Shown here: one piece after another, positions 1 to 8,452 of the stretch | How the letters are laid out: the number at the start of each line of letters is the position of its first letter | How positions within the stretch are numbered: the stretch's first letter is position 1 | Source: CAVYYW01 sp963772845 | Lineage (GTDB): Bacteria; Bacillota; Bacilli; Bacillales; Sporolactobacillaceae | DNA length: 64,000 bases | Assembly: GCA_963772845.1 (NCBI GenBank) | Contig: CAVYYW010000009.1 | Location: 39,068 to 103,067, forward strand | Direction of reading: 5' to 3' | The notes under the pieces: generated by a model | Told to the model about the DNA's origin: nothing | Databases searched by the model: none | The model's input: only the letters and a program-made list of their open reading frames with translations | Made by a program: the position numbers and the translations under genes

Positions 1-97
1 ACAGCTCCAATTCCGCATTTAACTGGAAAAAATCCACTTAATTCTTCACCCAACTGTAGCTTTGATTCATAAGGCAAAAAGAAATGAAAGGAAACAG

Positions 98-134
98 AAA
101 CACTTGAGTAAACAATCTTCTTAAGTGTTTTTTT
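98..134 (+). terminator. weak hairpin with T-run
   Basis: AAACACTT at 98-105 pairs with AAGTGTTT at 123-130 across a 17-nt loop and runs into seven or more T. It would end transcription of a gene lying left of the window. The long loop makes it a modest candidate. Confidence 0.4.
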
Positions 135-392
135 GCTTTAAATTATGCGTTAAAACGATTGTTATAAACAATGCGAAACCAAATACTATTTGCTATGCGA
201 TTGAGCGTTTTCTCCACAGTAAGTGAACGACTTAATTTACCCCGGGGGACTTTTTCAGTGGCCAACGCCAATCACCACAGAGGTCGTGATGATTCCTGAC
301 CGGGTTCGAAATGCGATGAAATGAGACCTTGGTTAATTACCCCCAGATCCATTTATGTCATAATAGACTCATAACGAATGGCGGAGGTAGAA
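135..392. other. intergenic stretch without a gene
   Basis: No coding frame is convincing here. It holds an ATTGTT-ATA-AACAAT palindrome at 158-172 and one exact copy of the 14-mer GGACTTTTTCAGTG (247-260) that recurs at 43487, 48844 and 58231 in this window. A tRNA-like GGTTCGAAAT at about 303 lacks pairing arms. Confidence 0.4.
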
Positions 393-560
393 ATGAAGAC
401 GTACATTTTCAATCTGATTAGTGTCTTACTAATGGCAACTGTCGCGTGGGACTGCTTCGACAAGGGTCGAAGCGGCTTTGGAATCTTCTTTACATTATTT
501 GCGCTGATTACCCTGGTCTTCACAATCCTGGGAATGGCTGATAAAAAGAAGACACATTAA
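393..560 (+). CDS. small two-helix membrane protein
   Basis: A 55-residue protein of unknown function with two predicted hydrophobic segments (about residues 3-18 and 30-48) and a basic tail ending KKKTH, so it should sit in the cytoplasmic membrane. The start chosen is the ATG at 393, because GGAGGT at 383-388 lies 4 nt upstream; an in-frame ATG at 378 would have its ribosome site inside the gene. It stands alone, with its downstream neighbour convergent. I do not recognise the family. Confidence 0.6.
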   Translation: MKTYIFNLISVLLMATVAWDCFDKGRSGFGIFFTLFALITLVFTILGMADKKKTH

Positions 561-591
561 ATGCTAACAGGAACAGCCTTGCAGACCGACC

Positions 592-1494
592 TTATTTCCG
601 GACTTCAAACAAATGAAAACGGAGGCCAAACGGGTCCCTAAACATCGCGCTTTTGTCGCTGTATTGCTTCGTAACCTGACAGCCTGCGTCAAGCAGCTGT
701 GACTGAGTCCCTTCAAAATCATCGACTGCAAATTCAAAAAAGACGTTCCCTTCATCGTTTTCTTCTACAAAAAAATTTGTTCCATTTAGCGATAGCTTCG
801 TTTCGTTCTCTGGTGCTTGTTCTTTTTTCATCCCAATAATATTTTCATAGAATTGGACTGCTTTATCAAAATCCTTCACTTGAACCGCAATGTTATTCGT
901 CAATTGATAAGCGGATTTCGGATTAATTTTTCGCTTCGGGCGATAGTTCTCAGATCCTGATGGCAGCAGATCAAACAAGGGCCATACACTGCAAAAGTCA
1001 TCACCCGGACCAAAGTACGTTTTTGCATGCTGAAAAATATTATCCTCACGATCTTTTCTGAAGGTTATGACGCCTGGATAGATTTGATGATCGATCATGA
1101 ATCCAAAGTCAGTTGTCAATGTCGTTCCTCTCGTCGAGACCATCGGAAACGTCCAGCCTCTTTCAGCTGAGAAATCCTCTTGTACTTCAGGAGAATCCGG
1201 GCTGGCCACAACAAAAGCGCAATGATCAATCAAATGATGATACACGCCGTTGAATCCATCTGCCCACATCGTGCAATACGCGCAGCCCTTACCCATATTA
1301 TGAATCATGATCAGTTCATTTTTATCCTGAAAGAGATCGAGCAATGAGGTCTTTTTGCCATTCGCAATCTCAAACTGATAGTTTTCAGAGACTTGTTCTG
1401 GAATTTCTTTTCTTAGCTCAGTCAGCTGCTTCTTTTTCTCTAGGATTTCCTGTTCAAGACGATGCGCTTCTTCTATTAACTCTGCACGATTCAA
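592..1494 (-). CDS. DUF899-like thioredoxin-fold protein fused to a VOC (glyoxalase-like) domain
   Basis: About 300 residues in two parts. The N-terminal part starts with a charged helix, then a thioredoxin-like fold with HNMGKGCAYCTMWADGF (cysteines about 71 and 74), the hallmark of the DUF899 family. The C-terminal part from about residue 195 looks like a vicinal-oxygen-chelate domain (ending MFRDPFGLRFHLFE). Thiol redox activity and a metal-dependent VOC reaction are family inferences; the substrate is unknown. The TTG at 1494 is preferred because AAGGAG (1505-1510) lies 10 nt upstream, whereas the ATG at 1515 has no ribosome site. It begins 4 nt after the stop of the zinc-ribbon gene, so the two are probably co-transcribed. 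Confidence 0.75.
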   Translation of the reverse strand: MNRAELIEEAHRLEQEILEKKKQLTELRKEIPEQVSENYQFEIANGKKTSLLDLFQDKNELIMIHNMGKGCAYCTMWADGFNGVYHHLIDHCAFVVASPDSPEVQEDFSAERGWTFPMVSTRGTTLTTDFGFMIDHQIYPGVITFRKDREDNIFQHAKTYFGPGDDFCSVWPLFDLLPSGSENYRPKRKINPKSAYQLTNNIAVQVKDFDKAVQFYENIIGMKKEQAPENETKLSLNGTNFFVEENDEGNVFFEFAVDDFEGTQSQLLDAGCQVTKQYSDKSAMFRDPFGLRFHLFEVRK

Positions 1495-1498
1495 TTCA

Positions 1499-1699
1499 TC
1501 ACGTCTCCTTTTCATAACAAGGTTTGCAGTACACTTCTTGTGCTTTATTTGCGAGAATTAAACTTAATGGCCCCGTCGGCATAGAAAGAAGCTTGGGAAA
1601 TTTCATAAAAACAACAATATCTTCTCCACCTGCAATTTCTCTGCCACACTCGGAACAGCGAACTTCTTTGGATTTGAACAAAACAAACAATCCCTTCAT
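1499..1699 (-). CDS. small zinc-ribbon-like protein
   Basis: A protein of up to 66 residues with two CxxC knuckles (CSEC near residue 15 and CKPC near residue 58), as expected for a structural zinc site. No function is known to me. The ATG at 1699 has no ribosome site; the TTG at 1681, which gives MFKSKEV and has AAGGGA 9 nt upstream, is a plausible true start. It lies directly upstream of the DUF899-VOC gene and is probably in one operon with it. Confidence 0.55.
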   Translation of the reverse strand: MKGLFVLFKSKEVRCSECGREIAGGEDIVVFMKFPKLLSMPTGPLSLILANKAQEVYCKPCYEKET

Positions 1700-1850
1700 T
1701 TTAAAAAAACTTGGCCTTTAATGGCGAACGCCTTCGTTGCGAGCCAACTGCTTTATGTAACGGAGTTTGAGCAAAGCTGAAACTAGGCACACTCTTGTCA
1801 TACTTTATTCTGCTTTCTCGCTTTAGCGAAATTAAATATTCCTAACGTAC

Positions 1851-1887
1851 AAAAAAGACACGCCTGATGGTGCTAGGGTGTCTTTTT
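1851..1887. terminator. bidirectional hairpin terminator
   Basis: Stem GACAC...GTGTC flanked by A6 on the left and T5 on the right. It directly follows the thioesterase stop on the minus strand and would also act on plus-strand transcripts. Confidence 0.65.
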
Positions 1888-1892
1888 GCAAA

Positions 1893-2375
1893 TTATTTCT
1901 CCAAAAATGTTGCTGGCATGACGACTGCAACAACTTCACCAGTCGCGCACAGCGTCTCACCTGCATAGACTTCTGTCGTCACCTTCCACTTTTTCGGATG
2001 AATTTCTTCAACTGTTCCGATTGCTTTCAAAGCCACTTCTTGCGGCGTCGGTTTCTTATAGTCCACATGCAGTGAAGCGGTTACAAAACGCGGTGCAGGT
2101 TCACCATCGCCTGGTTCAAAGCCATTCTTCCTGTGTAAGGCAATAGCAGCTGATCCCGTCCCATGACAATCAATGAGCGATGCGAGCACTCCGCCATAAA
2201 CAAAGCCAGGGAGAGCCATGTGCTCCTGCTTCGGTTTATATACGGTTACCGTCTTGTCACCTTGCCAGCGCGTTTGAAAATGATGACCGTCTTTATTTAG
2301 CCGGCCGCACCCATAACACCACGCAAAATCGTCCGGATAATCATTCTGAATTGCATTGGTTACTTTCTCTTCCAT
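1893..2375 (-). CDS. PaaI-type hotdog-fold thioesterase
   Basis: About 160 residues with the single hotdog-domain layout of PaaI-family acyl-CoA thioesterases: an N-terminal CYGCGRLNKDG segment, the GGVLASLID helix carrying the acidic catalytic region, and a C-terminal sheet. The family hydrolyses acyl- or aryl-CoA thioesters in the cytoplasm; the specific substrate is not visible. The ATG at 2375 is chosen because GGGAG lies 9 nt upstream; the ATG at 2381 would be only 3 nt from it. A terminator follows at once. Confidence 0.8.
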   Translation of the reverse strand: MEEKVTNAIQNDYPDDFAWCYGCGRLNKDGHHFQTRWQGDKTVTVYKPKQEHMALPGFVYGGVLASLIDCHGTGSAAIALHRKNGFEPGDGEPAPRFVTASLHVDYKKPTPQEVALKAIGTVEEIHPKKWKVTTEVYAGETLCATGEVVAVVMPATFLEK

Positions 2376-2433
2376 CCACATTCACTCCCTTAAAACTATG
2401 ATAGCACTTTTTATTATAAAATAGCAGAATAGA

Positions 2434-2628
2434 ATGACAGTTTCATATGAACGTGAACGGCAAAACAGACTGATCAACTCAGAGAAAGCCTGGCCAAATG
2501 GCACACCTTATAATAATTACTACCTTTGGTTCCATGTCATGGAAGACGAAATCAATCACCGCGGCCAAATTCGAATGATAAAAAATTACTCGCAGAACGA
2601 AGGCGGCCTTGAAGCGTTCAGCACGTAA
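2434..2628 (+). pseudogene. remnant of a DinB-family gene (C-terminal end only)
   Basis: The reading frame encodes 64 residues including FHVMEDEINHRGQIRMI, the C-terminal metal-binding helix of DinB/YfiT-like four-helix proteins (normally about 150-170 residues). Everything upstream of the last helix is missing and no ribosome site precedes the first ATG. I read it as a decayed fragment; intact DinB paralogues lie at 34.7-37.2 kb. Confidence 0.5.
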
Positions 2629-2894
2629 ATCCATGAAAACGGCACATAAACTTTCAACGATGTTAATTCATCCTGTTCTACCTATGATTCTCACAAAAGA
2701 ATAAAATCTTGGTCGAAGTTAAGCTTAATAATGCTTTATTCTATCCAAATCGACTGCTGCTCTTATTGTAATCCGCAAAAACCACCTCAATCCACTTTAA
2801 TTTTCTGAATTATCGACCGATAAAGACAATATAATAGGTTTCCCTAAAAGGGATTCTGAAAATACATAATATTAACAGAGTGAGGAATGATGGG
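2629..2894. other. AT-rich spacer upstream of the chemoreceptor
   Basis: No gene seen. It should contain the chemoreceptor promoter, but I cannot point to a clear -35/-10 pair or a SigD-type box. Confidence 0.3.
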
Positions 2895-4937
2895 ATGGTT
2901 GGGAAATTAGGCAGCGAGAGGTCTACAGAAAAATTAGGGAGAAAGAAAAGAAGATGGAAATTGCGGCAACAAATCTTAGTGCCGTTTCTGGCTTTAATTG
3001 TATTATCCGGGCTGATTATTGCATTTTTCAGTTATGAGTTCAGTACAAGGCTGACTGAAAAGGAACTAACCTCCTCCATGCAGGAGAGAATGGCCAGCGT
3101 GAATAATAGTTTTGAAGTCTTTTTTCAAAATGCACAGAATACTGTTAACCGTTATGCCAACAAAACGGAGACTCAAGACTATCAAAAAAATAAAGATTTG
3201 ATGCTGCGTGAGTTTGGTGATGAGGCAAAATCGAATAAAGATATTATGAACATTTATCTCGGTGACCAGGCAAAAGGCCAAATGTATATTTACCCTCAAC
3301 AGAAACTGCCGGACAACTTTGACGCCCGGGCAAGGCCATGGTACCAGGAAGCTGTGAAGAATAAAGGGCAGGTCGTTTGGACCGCTCCTTATAAGGACGC
3401 GGCATCGGGAAAAACGGTTGTCAGTGCCGCACGGGCAGTCTACAAGAATGACAAACTGGTTGGTGTCTTCTCAATCGACTTATCTGTTCAAACGCTAGTT
3501 AACCAGGTGAAGGCCATTAAGATTGGGTCAACTGGAACCGCTGCACTTTTTGATGAAAAAGGTGATTATGTTGCAACACCGGACAAAAAACTGCTTGGTA
3601 AAAATGTTTCCAAATCGGATTATTATAAGAAAATGACAAAGGACGGCAAAAACGGTGTCGTTCATTACTCTCTAAAAGGCGAAGATAAAACGATGGCTTT
3701 TGTGACGAACAAAACCACTGGCTGGAAGGTGGCCGGTATGATTAACAACCAGGAGTTTGCTGATAAATCCAAAGGCCTTCTCTTACCAACTCTGCTCACA
3801 CTGCTGATTGTTTTTATTATCTCTATTATCGTTTCTTTATTTGTAGCAAGAAAAATCACGAACCCTATCCTGATGCTTCGTAAAGCTATTAATAATGTTG
3901 AAAAAGGTGACTTCACGGTGCGAGTCAACATGGATCAGAATAACGAACTTGGAGATTTATCTGAAAGTTTAAATCGGATGATTAGTAAAAACCGAGAGAT
4001 GATGCAAAAAATTGCCGGTGTTTCTCTTCAAGTTTCGGATGCTTCTCAGACCCTTGTGGCAAGCGCTGAAGAAAATACGGCTTCAGCAAACGAAGTCGCA
4101 TCAACTATGGAACAGATTTCAGCTGGGACAATGAACCAGTCTGAGCTCATGGAAGAAAATATGAAGGCAGCATCCATCCTCTCAGACAAAATTCAATTGA
4201 TTGAACATCAGAGTGAGCAGATGAAGCATGAGGCTGGGCAAATGACAGAAGTATCCGTTCAGGGGATTGAAACGGTGAAACTGCTTCGAGGGCAATCTGA
4301 GCGGACCACAACGATCACAACAGATATTATTTCAGCCATTTCTGCGTTGGACAAGCGTTCAGGAGATATCAATAACATTATTGATACCATTTCAGATATC
4401 GCAGCACAGACGAATCTTTTGGCACTGAACGCCGCAATTGAAGCCGCACGGGCCGGTGATCAAGGCAAAGGCTTTGCGGTTGTTGCAAATGAAGTCCGTA
4501 AGCTGGCCGAGCAGTCCGATAACGCACTCAAGCAAGTTTCTCTGCTTATCCGGCAAATGCAGGATGAAACAACCAAGACTGTGACTTTGGCTGATGAAAC
4601 CAGCCAGGTTATCAAAGAACAATATTCTGTCGTCAACAAAACGGAGGTCGCCTTCCAGTCTATCGATGCCACAATTAAGAAAAATAACGACCTGATCCAA
4701 CAAATCCTTTCTTCCATGAGCGACATGGTTGATCAAAATGAGAAAATAAAAGGCAATATTGAGAACCTCACAGCTATCAGCGAGGAAACGGCTGCTGGTA
4801 CAGAAGAAGTTGCCGCTTCGGTTGTTGAGCAAACTTCAGCAATGGATCAGCTTAATAAACTGGCCGAAGAACTAGAGCTCTATTCCAATGACATGCATGA
4901 GGAACTAAAACAATTTAAGATTGAAAATGAAGACTGA
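2895..4937 (+). CDS. methyl-accepting chemotaxis protein with dCache sensor
   Basis: A transmembrane chemoreceptor of about 680 residues. A basic N-terminus precedes TM1 (about 23-45); an extracellular region with RPWYQEAVKNKG and FSIDLS marks a double Cache ligand-binding domain; TM2 lies at about 295-318 and is followed by HAMP. The long cytoplasmic coiled-coil hairpin has the conserved tip IAAQTNLLALNAAIEAARAG. It senses an unknown extracellular ligand and controls CheA through CheW. The ATG at 2895 is preferred since GAGG lies about 9 nt upstream; a GTG at 2880 is the alternative. It is monocistronic and ends at a strong terminator. Confidence 0.93.
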   Translation: MVGKLGSERSTEKLGRKKRRWKLRQQILVPFLALIVLSGLIIAFFSYEFSTRLTEKELTSSMQERMASVNNSFEVFFQNAQNTVNRYANKTETQDYQKNKDLMLREFGDEAKSNKDIMNIYLGDQAKGQMYIYPQQKLPDNFDARARPWYQEAVKNKGQVVWTAPYKDAASGKTVVSAARAVYKNDKLVGVFSIDLSVQTLVNQVKAIKIGSTGTAALFDEKGDYVATPDKKLLGKNVSKSDYYKKMTKDGKNGVVHYSLKGEDKTMAFVTNKTTGWKVAGMINNQEFADKSKGLLLPTLLTLLIVFIISIIVSLFVARKITNPILMLRKAINNVEKGDFTVRVNMDQNNELGDLSESLNRMISKNREMMQKIAGVSLQVSDASQTLVASAEENTASANEVASTMEQISAGTMNQSELMEENMKAASILSDKIQLIEHQSEQMKHEAGQMTEVSVQGIETVKLLRGQSERTTTITTDIISAISALDKRSGDINNIIDTISDIAAQTNLLALNAAIEAARAGDQGKGFAVVANEVRKLAEQSDNALKQVSLLIRQMQDETTKTVTLADETSQVIKEQYSVVNKTEVAFQSIDATIKKNNDLIQQILSSMSDMVDQNEKIKGNIENLTAISEETAAGTEEVAASVVEQTSAMDQLNKLAEELELYSNDMHEELKQFKIENED

Positions 4938-4941
4938 TACA

Positions 4942-4969
4942 AACCCCCGCTACTAAAGCGGGGGTTTTT
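4942..4969 (+). terminator. strong intrinsic terminator
   Basis: AACCCCCGC pairs with GCGGGGGTT across a 7-nt loop, followed by T5, just after the chemoreceptor stop. Confidence 0.9.
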
Positions 4970-4979
4970 AAACAGTGAA

Positions 4980-4999
4980 CGGATCGTCCTCACGATCCG
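4980..4999. repeat. perfect 8-bp inverted repeat
   Basis: CGGATCGT and ACGATCCG are separated by CCTC. No T-run follows, so it is not a simple terminator; an operator for the next gene (start 5093) is possible but unsupported. Confidence 0.4.
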
Positions 5000-5092
5000 C
5001 ACCTTTCTTAAATTCATTCTAATTTCTGCAAGGATATTTACTCACGCTGTCGAATTATAGAAAGCGGCATATTTTTTGAAGGAGGTTGTCTG

Positions 5093-5629
5093 ATGAACAG
5101 AGTAATGATCATTGGATCTGGCGGTGCGGGGAAATCGACGCTTGCGAAGCAATTAGGAGAGAAGCTAAACCTGCCTGTGCATCATTTGGATACCTTTTTC
5201 TGGAATCCAGGCTGGGTCTCGGCGACTGAAGAGGAATTAATGGAAGCCCAAAACAAGTTCGTCTATGATGACAAGTGGATTTTTGATGGGAACTACAGTG
5301 CGACGATGGACATTCGCATGCAGAGGGCGGATACTGTTATCTTTCTTGATCTGTCAAAGTATCTGTGCACCTTCCGCGTGATAAAAAGAAGGTTTCAGTA
5401 TCATAATAAAACAAGGCCGGACATGGGAGAGGGCTGTGAGGAAAAGATTGATCTGGAATTCATAAAGTGGGTCTACAATTATCCACGGGATAAGAAGCCA
5501 AAAACGTTAGAAAGGCTAGCAAAACTGCCGGCAGAAACAAAGGTGTTTATTTTGAAATCCCCAAAAGAAGTGAAACAGTTCTTGGAAAGTATTGAAGCAT
5601 CCGCTCCTTCTCTTGAATCTAACAGTTAA
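5093..5629 (+). CDS. P-loop kinase-like protein (FlaR/topology-modulation family)
   Basis: 178 residues with an N-terminal Walker A GSGGAGKST (residues about 8-16), HHLDTFFW, and RADTVIFLDLS. This layout matches the adenylate-kinase-like proteins often named DNA topology modulation protein or FlaR. They bind ATP; a true phosphate acceptor is not established. AAGGAGG lies a good distance before the ATG. The gene stands alone. Function is inferred from family resemblance only. Confidence 0.75.
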   Translation: MNRVMIIGSGGAGKSTLAKQLGEKLNLPVHHLDTFFWNPGWVSATEEELMEAQNKFVYDDKWIFDGNYSATMDIRMQRADTVIFLDLSKYLCTFRVIKRRFQYHNKTRPDMGEGCEEKIDLEFIKWVYNYPRDKKPKTLERLAKLPAETKVFILKSPKEVKQFLESIEASAPSLESNS

Positions 5630-5693
5630 TAAGCCATTCATCTCTCTTCAAGGTGATGCGTTTTTTCCGCAACGAATCGCACTTTTTAACCGT

Positions 5694-5858
5694 TTAGCCA
5701 TACCTCCTTTTACCCATAAATAGTAGAATAAGCGTGGCAAACGGACCTAAAACGAGCGATAGCAAAAACCAATTCAGACCCTTGCGGTTTTTCCCTTGCG
5801 CGAGTCCTGCATTTATTAACGACAGCGTACCCCAGCCAACATAAAAATCATTCGTCAT
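5694..5858 (-). CDS. 54-residue small membrane protein
   Basis: An open frame of 54 codons starting MTNDFYVGWGTLSLINAG and ending MGKRRYG. It has a central hydrophobic segment (about residues 29-49) preceded by a QGKNRKGLNWF motif. A GGAG lies 12 nt upstream of the ATG, and an in-frame TGA just upstream excludes a longer start. The pattern (short aromatic N-terminus, basic loop, one helix, basic tail) looks like a real conserved Bacillaceae mini-protein. Function unknown. Confidence 0.6.
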   Translation of the reverse strand: MTNDFYVGWGTLSLINAGLAQGKNRKGLNWFLLSLVLGPFATLILLFMGKRRYG

Positions 5859-5975
5859 TGCATCGATTCACTCCGCTCCTAAGGTTTACATATAAGCTAT
5901 TCGCTCTATCCCTTTCCAAGTCCTGTATGTTAGGATAAATTCATAAAGATGCTCATTCGTCAGGAGGTCCTTCTA

Positions 5976-6194
5976 TTGATAACACTTATTTTAGCCGGAT
6001 TGGCCGTTCTTTTTACTGGAATCGCATTTATTCTGCAAAAAAGCGTAATGACCGCCCTGCTTTTTTTTATTATGATTATCAGTCTCATGACATCTCTCAT
6101 ATCATCGCCTGACTTGAAGGTTGTCTTCAGTGCTTTAGAAGCGATTATTTCGGTCGGACTGCTGATCTGGGTATTAAGAAGGAAAAGAGCATAG
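5976..6194 (+). CDS. small membrane protein, two or three helices
   Basis: 72 residues starting from a TTG at 5976, chosen because AGGAGG (5962-5967) lies 8 nt upstream; the ATG at 5949 would bury that site in the gene. Hydrophobic segments cover about residues 2-20, 24-40 and 50-66, and the C-terminus is RRKRA. It precedes another small membrane gene by 14 nt, so they likely form an operon. Family not recognised. Confidence 0.6.
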   Translation: MITLILAGLAVLFTGIAFILQKSVMTALLFFIMIISLMTSLISSPDLKVVFSALEAIISVGLLIWVLRRKRA

Positions 6195-6208
6195 ATTGGG
6201 GAACGACA

Positions 6209-6466
6209 ATGAAAGCAATGAAACTTACGACATTAATTAACTTTGTGATTATTTTTGCCGCTATTATTTTTTACACACCCCTCTTGAATCAAACCATCAA
6301 AGGCAGTGTATTTAAGAGTATTATTATTGGGTTATTTGCTGGTGGATGCATTTTTACAGTGGGGAAGCTGAAGTCTCTGGAAGGCAAGGATTTGCCCATG
6401 TGGCTCGGCGTCACCATTATGATTGGCCTGCCAGTCGCTGCGATCGTGATTGAGGTATACAGGTAA
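6209..6466 (+). CDS. small membrane protein, three helices
   Basis: 85 residues with three hydrophobic stretches (about 8-25, 34-51 and 63-82). The ribosome site is weak (GGGG about 6 nt upstream), which fits translation coupled to the preceding small membrane gene. Family not recognised; the two may act together in the membrane, but that is only inferred from adjacency. Confidence 0.6.
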   Translation: MKAMKLTTLINFVIIFAAIIFYTPLLNQTIKGSVFKSIIIGLFAGGCIFTVGKLKSLEGKDLPMWLGVTIMIGLPVAAIVIEVYR

Positions 6467-6508
6467 AGTTTATCTGCGCGTTTTGACTCGGATTTCTGAA
6501 AAATAAAA

Positions 6509-6557
6509 GACAGGCATAACCCAGATTATTTTAGGAATCTCTTCTGGGGAACCTGTC
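6509..6557. terminator. nested hairpin between convergent genes
   Basis: GACAGG (6509) pairs with CCTGTC (6552), with an inner CCCAGA/TCTGGG pair. T-rich tracts lie on both sides, so it can end transcription from both directions. Confidence 0.6.
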
Positions 6558-6566
6558 GGACATTTT

Positions 6567-7127
6567 TTATACTAAATGTACGCGTTTAAATAAATCGGAT
6601 CGGATAAATTCATGATCTGTCATAAAAAATTCGTGCCTTTCCATTAATATCTGCTTAAGAGCATGGGAGACGTTGCTTGCATTGTAGGCGCATACGGACG
6701 TTATACCTGCTTCATTTATACAAGCATCCGCGCAGCTTTCATATGTTTCTAATTTATCTATTATCGCATCTTGGGCGCCCCAATCGACATGAGACCAAGT
6801 TTTAATGACTTTACCCTTTTCTAAAAACGGCTCAATCAATTGCGTTAAGTGCTTAATGATCGTGGGTGTGTGGAAATTGCCATGCCTCTTGTAAAACGCT
6901 TCGTTATCCTCATAGTGTACATTCAGCAGCTGTTCATCTGTTAAACGCTGTTTTAGCCTGCTGTAAATGACCTCATATCGTGCAGAATTCTCGATTACAA
7001 AGAGAGTCTGGCCCTGACTAATACCAGATTCAATATAAGACACGGCATTATTTATATAAATTTCGGGATCACGGGACAAGTAAAAAATATGCTCGCCATT
7101 TAATAATCGTAAGCGGGTGTTCTCCAT
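6567..7127 (-). CDS. MEDS-domain (DcmR-like sensory) protein
   Basis: About 186 residues. HIFYLSRDPEIYINNAVSYI near the N-terminus, GQTLFVIE and WSHVDWG resemble the MEDS domain, a KaiC-like sensory fold found in regulators and anti-sigma-type switches. No P-loop and no DNA-binding domain are visible, so it is probably a stand-alone sensor or partner protein. The ATG at 7127 is chosen because GGGAGG lies 7 nt upstream. Its promoter region holds the inverted repeat GTTAC-N6-GTAAC (7192-7207), a possible operator shared with the divergent GNAT gene. Confidence 0.65.
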   Translation of the reverse strand: MENTRLRLLNGEHIFYLSRDPEIYINNAVSYIESGISQGQTLFVIENSARYEVIYSRLKQRLTDEQLLNVHYEDNEAFYKRHGNFHTPTIIKHLTQLIEPFLEKGKVIKTWSHVDWGAQDAIIDKLETYESCADACINEAGITSVCAYNASNVSHALKQILMERHEFFMTDHEFIRSDLFKRVHLV

Positions 7128-7367
7128 GGCTGTTCCTCCCAAATAAAAGCGATTTTATAAAAAAAGGCAAAATCCCATTAATATTTCACTAGTTACACTA
7201 ATGTAACCATCTTTACAAATTCGCGAGATAAAATCAAACTATTTGCCCATTTATTAAAATTCAAATAGTAAACAAGTCCTATATTTTAACAATTCCCATT
7301 TACTTCAATTATTAACTGTTATTTATTGGTATTAAATTAAACGAGGTTAAATAAGGAGGATCCACCC

Positions 7368-7922
7368 ATGATTGATTTGGAGCTTACAGCTGCAACAGAA
7401 CGCTTATTCATCAGGCCATTTCAGAAAAGTGATTTGAAAATTGGTTGCTCCAGCATCAAAACAGACTGCCCGCTCAGTATAAGTACGATAATGGCAAAAG
7501 TGATATGAGCGTATGCACCGAAGCCTGGTTCAGCGACATGGTGGACAATCAGCATAAAAGCATGGCAGAAGACAGGGAATATATCTTTGGTGTGTTTCGA
7601 AAAACGGACGGCGCTCAGATCGGAACACTGGATCTTTCAACCTTGATGCGCTATGACTTTCAATGGGCGCGTATCGGTTATACGATTCATAATCACTTCT
7701 GGGGAAACGGTTACGGGCAGGAGTCTGTCAGCGCACTTCATTCAGCTGGCATTTGAACAGCTGAATTTCCATCGCATTGAGGCACACATTGACCTTGATA
7801 ATGAGCCTTCTATTAAGCTTGCAGAACGTGTCGGCATGACGTTCGAATGCACCAAAATAGGCTTTGTCCATGAGGATGGAAAATGGGTCGATAACCTGGT
7901 TTATTACATGACATCCGAGTAA
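7368..7922 (+). pseudogene. GNAT acetyltransferase (RimJ/RimL type), two frameshifts
   Basis: The ATG at 7368 has a strong ribosome site and starts a typical GNAT N-terminus (TERLFIRPFQKSD). The frame is lost near 7434-7438, continues one frame over with QYKYDNGKSDMSVCTEAWF up to GNGYGQESVSAL, and is lost again near 7738; the C-terminal half (FHRIEAHIDLDNEPS, the acetyl-CoA-binding end) lies back in the original frame. Joined, it gives about 185 residues, normal for the family. The two shifts compensate. The gene is broken or the sequence has errors. Confidence 0.75.
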
Positions 7923-8411
7923 CATGTTAATTAAGCGTCCGGCTTGTGGAACATGCTGAGGATCTTAGGGAAATCAGGCGAGCCTACAGAAGACACTGCG
8001 CGGTCGGATTTTGTTGAAGAATAAGGAACAATCTGATAGAATCCCCTTGTTACAGCAGATTGCGCTGCTTCCAGGGCTGTTAGCCAGCAAATTCAAATAG
8101 AGCATCAAAACGGATCTTTTTTCTAATATCAATAAGGAAGCGCCGGGTGGCCGGCGCAACACCTCATTTATAAAGTCTTTTTATAATTAAGCGGTGCATT
8201 TTGCTGCACCGTTTCAGTTTTCAAATTAGGGATGAAAAATCATTAATTTTTAGGATTTTCACGACTTTCAGCTGATTTATTAAAGAATACTGCAAAATCA
8301 GCTTCCGAATTGGTCTTGAAAGTCCTTCAAGAAGAGGTGGAACCGTTCCCATCTCAAACTTAGTGTCCACTTTCGAGATATTTGTTTGCCACTTTCAGCA
8401 TAATAGCCCAC
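7923..8411. other. gene-free stretch with hairpins
   Basis: No convincing gene; a 62-codon minus-strand frame (7974-8162) overlaps the palindromic repeat below and has no recognisable product. A perfect hairpin CGGTGCA-ttttgc-TGCACCG lies at 8192-8211, followed by T-rich sequence, possibly a terminator of a decayed gene. Confidence 0.35.
8125..8157 (+). repeat. palindromic element, copy 1
   Basis: AATATCAATAAGGAA is followed by the hairpin GCGCCGG-gtgg-CCGGCGC. The same hairpin arms joined to the same 15-nt flank recur in opposite orientation at 46866-46900. Confidence 0.6.
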
Positions 8412-8445
8412 AAAAAAACTGACCCTTCGATCAGGGTCAGTTTTT
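8412..8445 (-). terminator. intrinsic terminator of ohr
   Basis: AAAACTGACCCT and AGGGTCAGTTTT form a 12-bp stem around 6 nt, with T-tract in minus-strand reading, 8 nt after the ohr stop. Confidence 0.85.
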
Positions 8446-8452
8446 CGCTGTT

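Noticed and set aside
295..330. tRNA-like GGTTCGAAAT
   Set aside because: No T-arm pairing, no anticodon arm or acceptor stem around it.
7974..8162. 62-codon minus-strand frame
   Set aside because: Overlaps a palindromic repeat, no ribosome site, no recognisable sequence.
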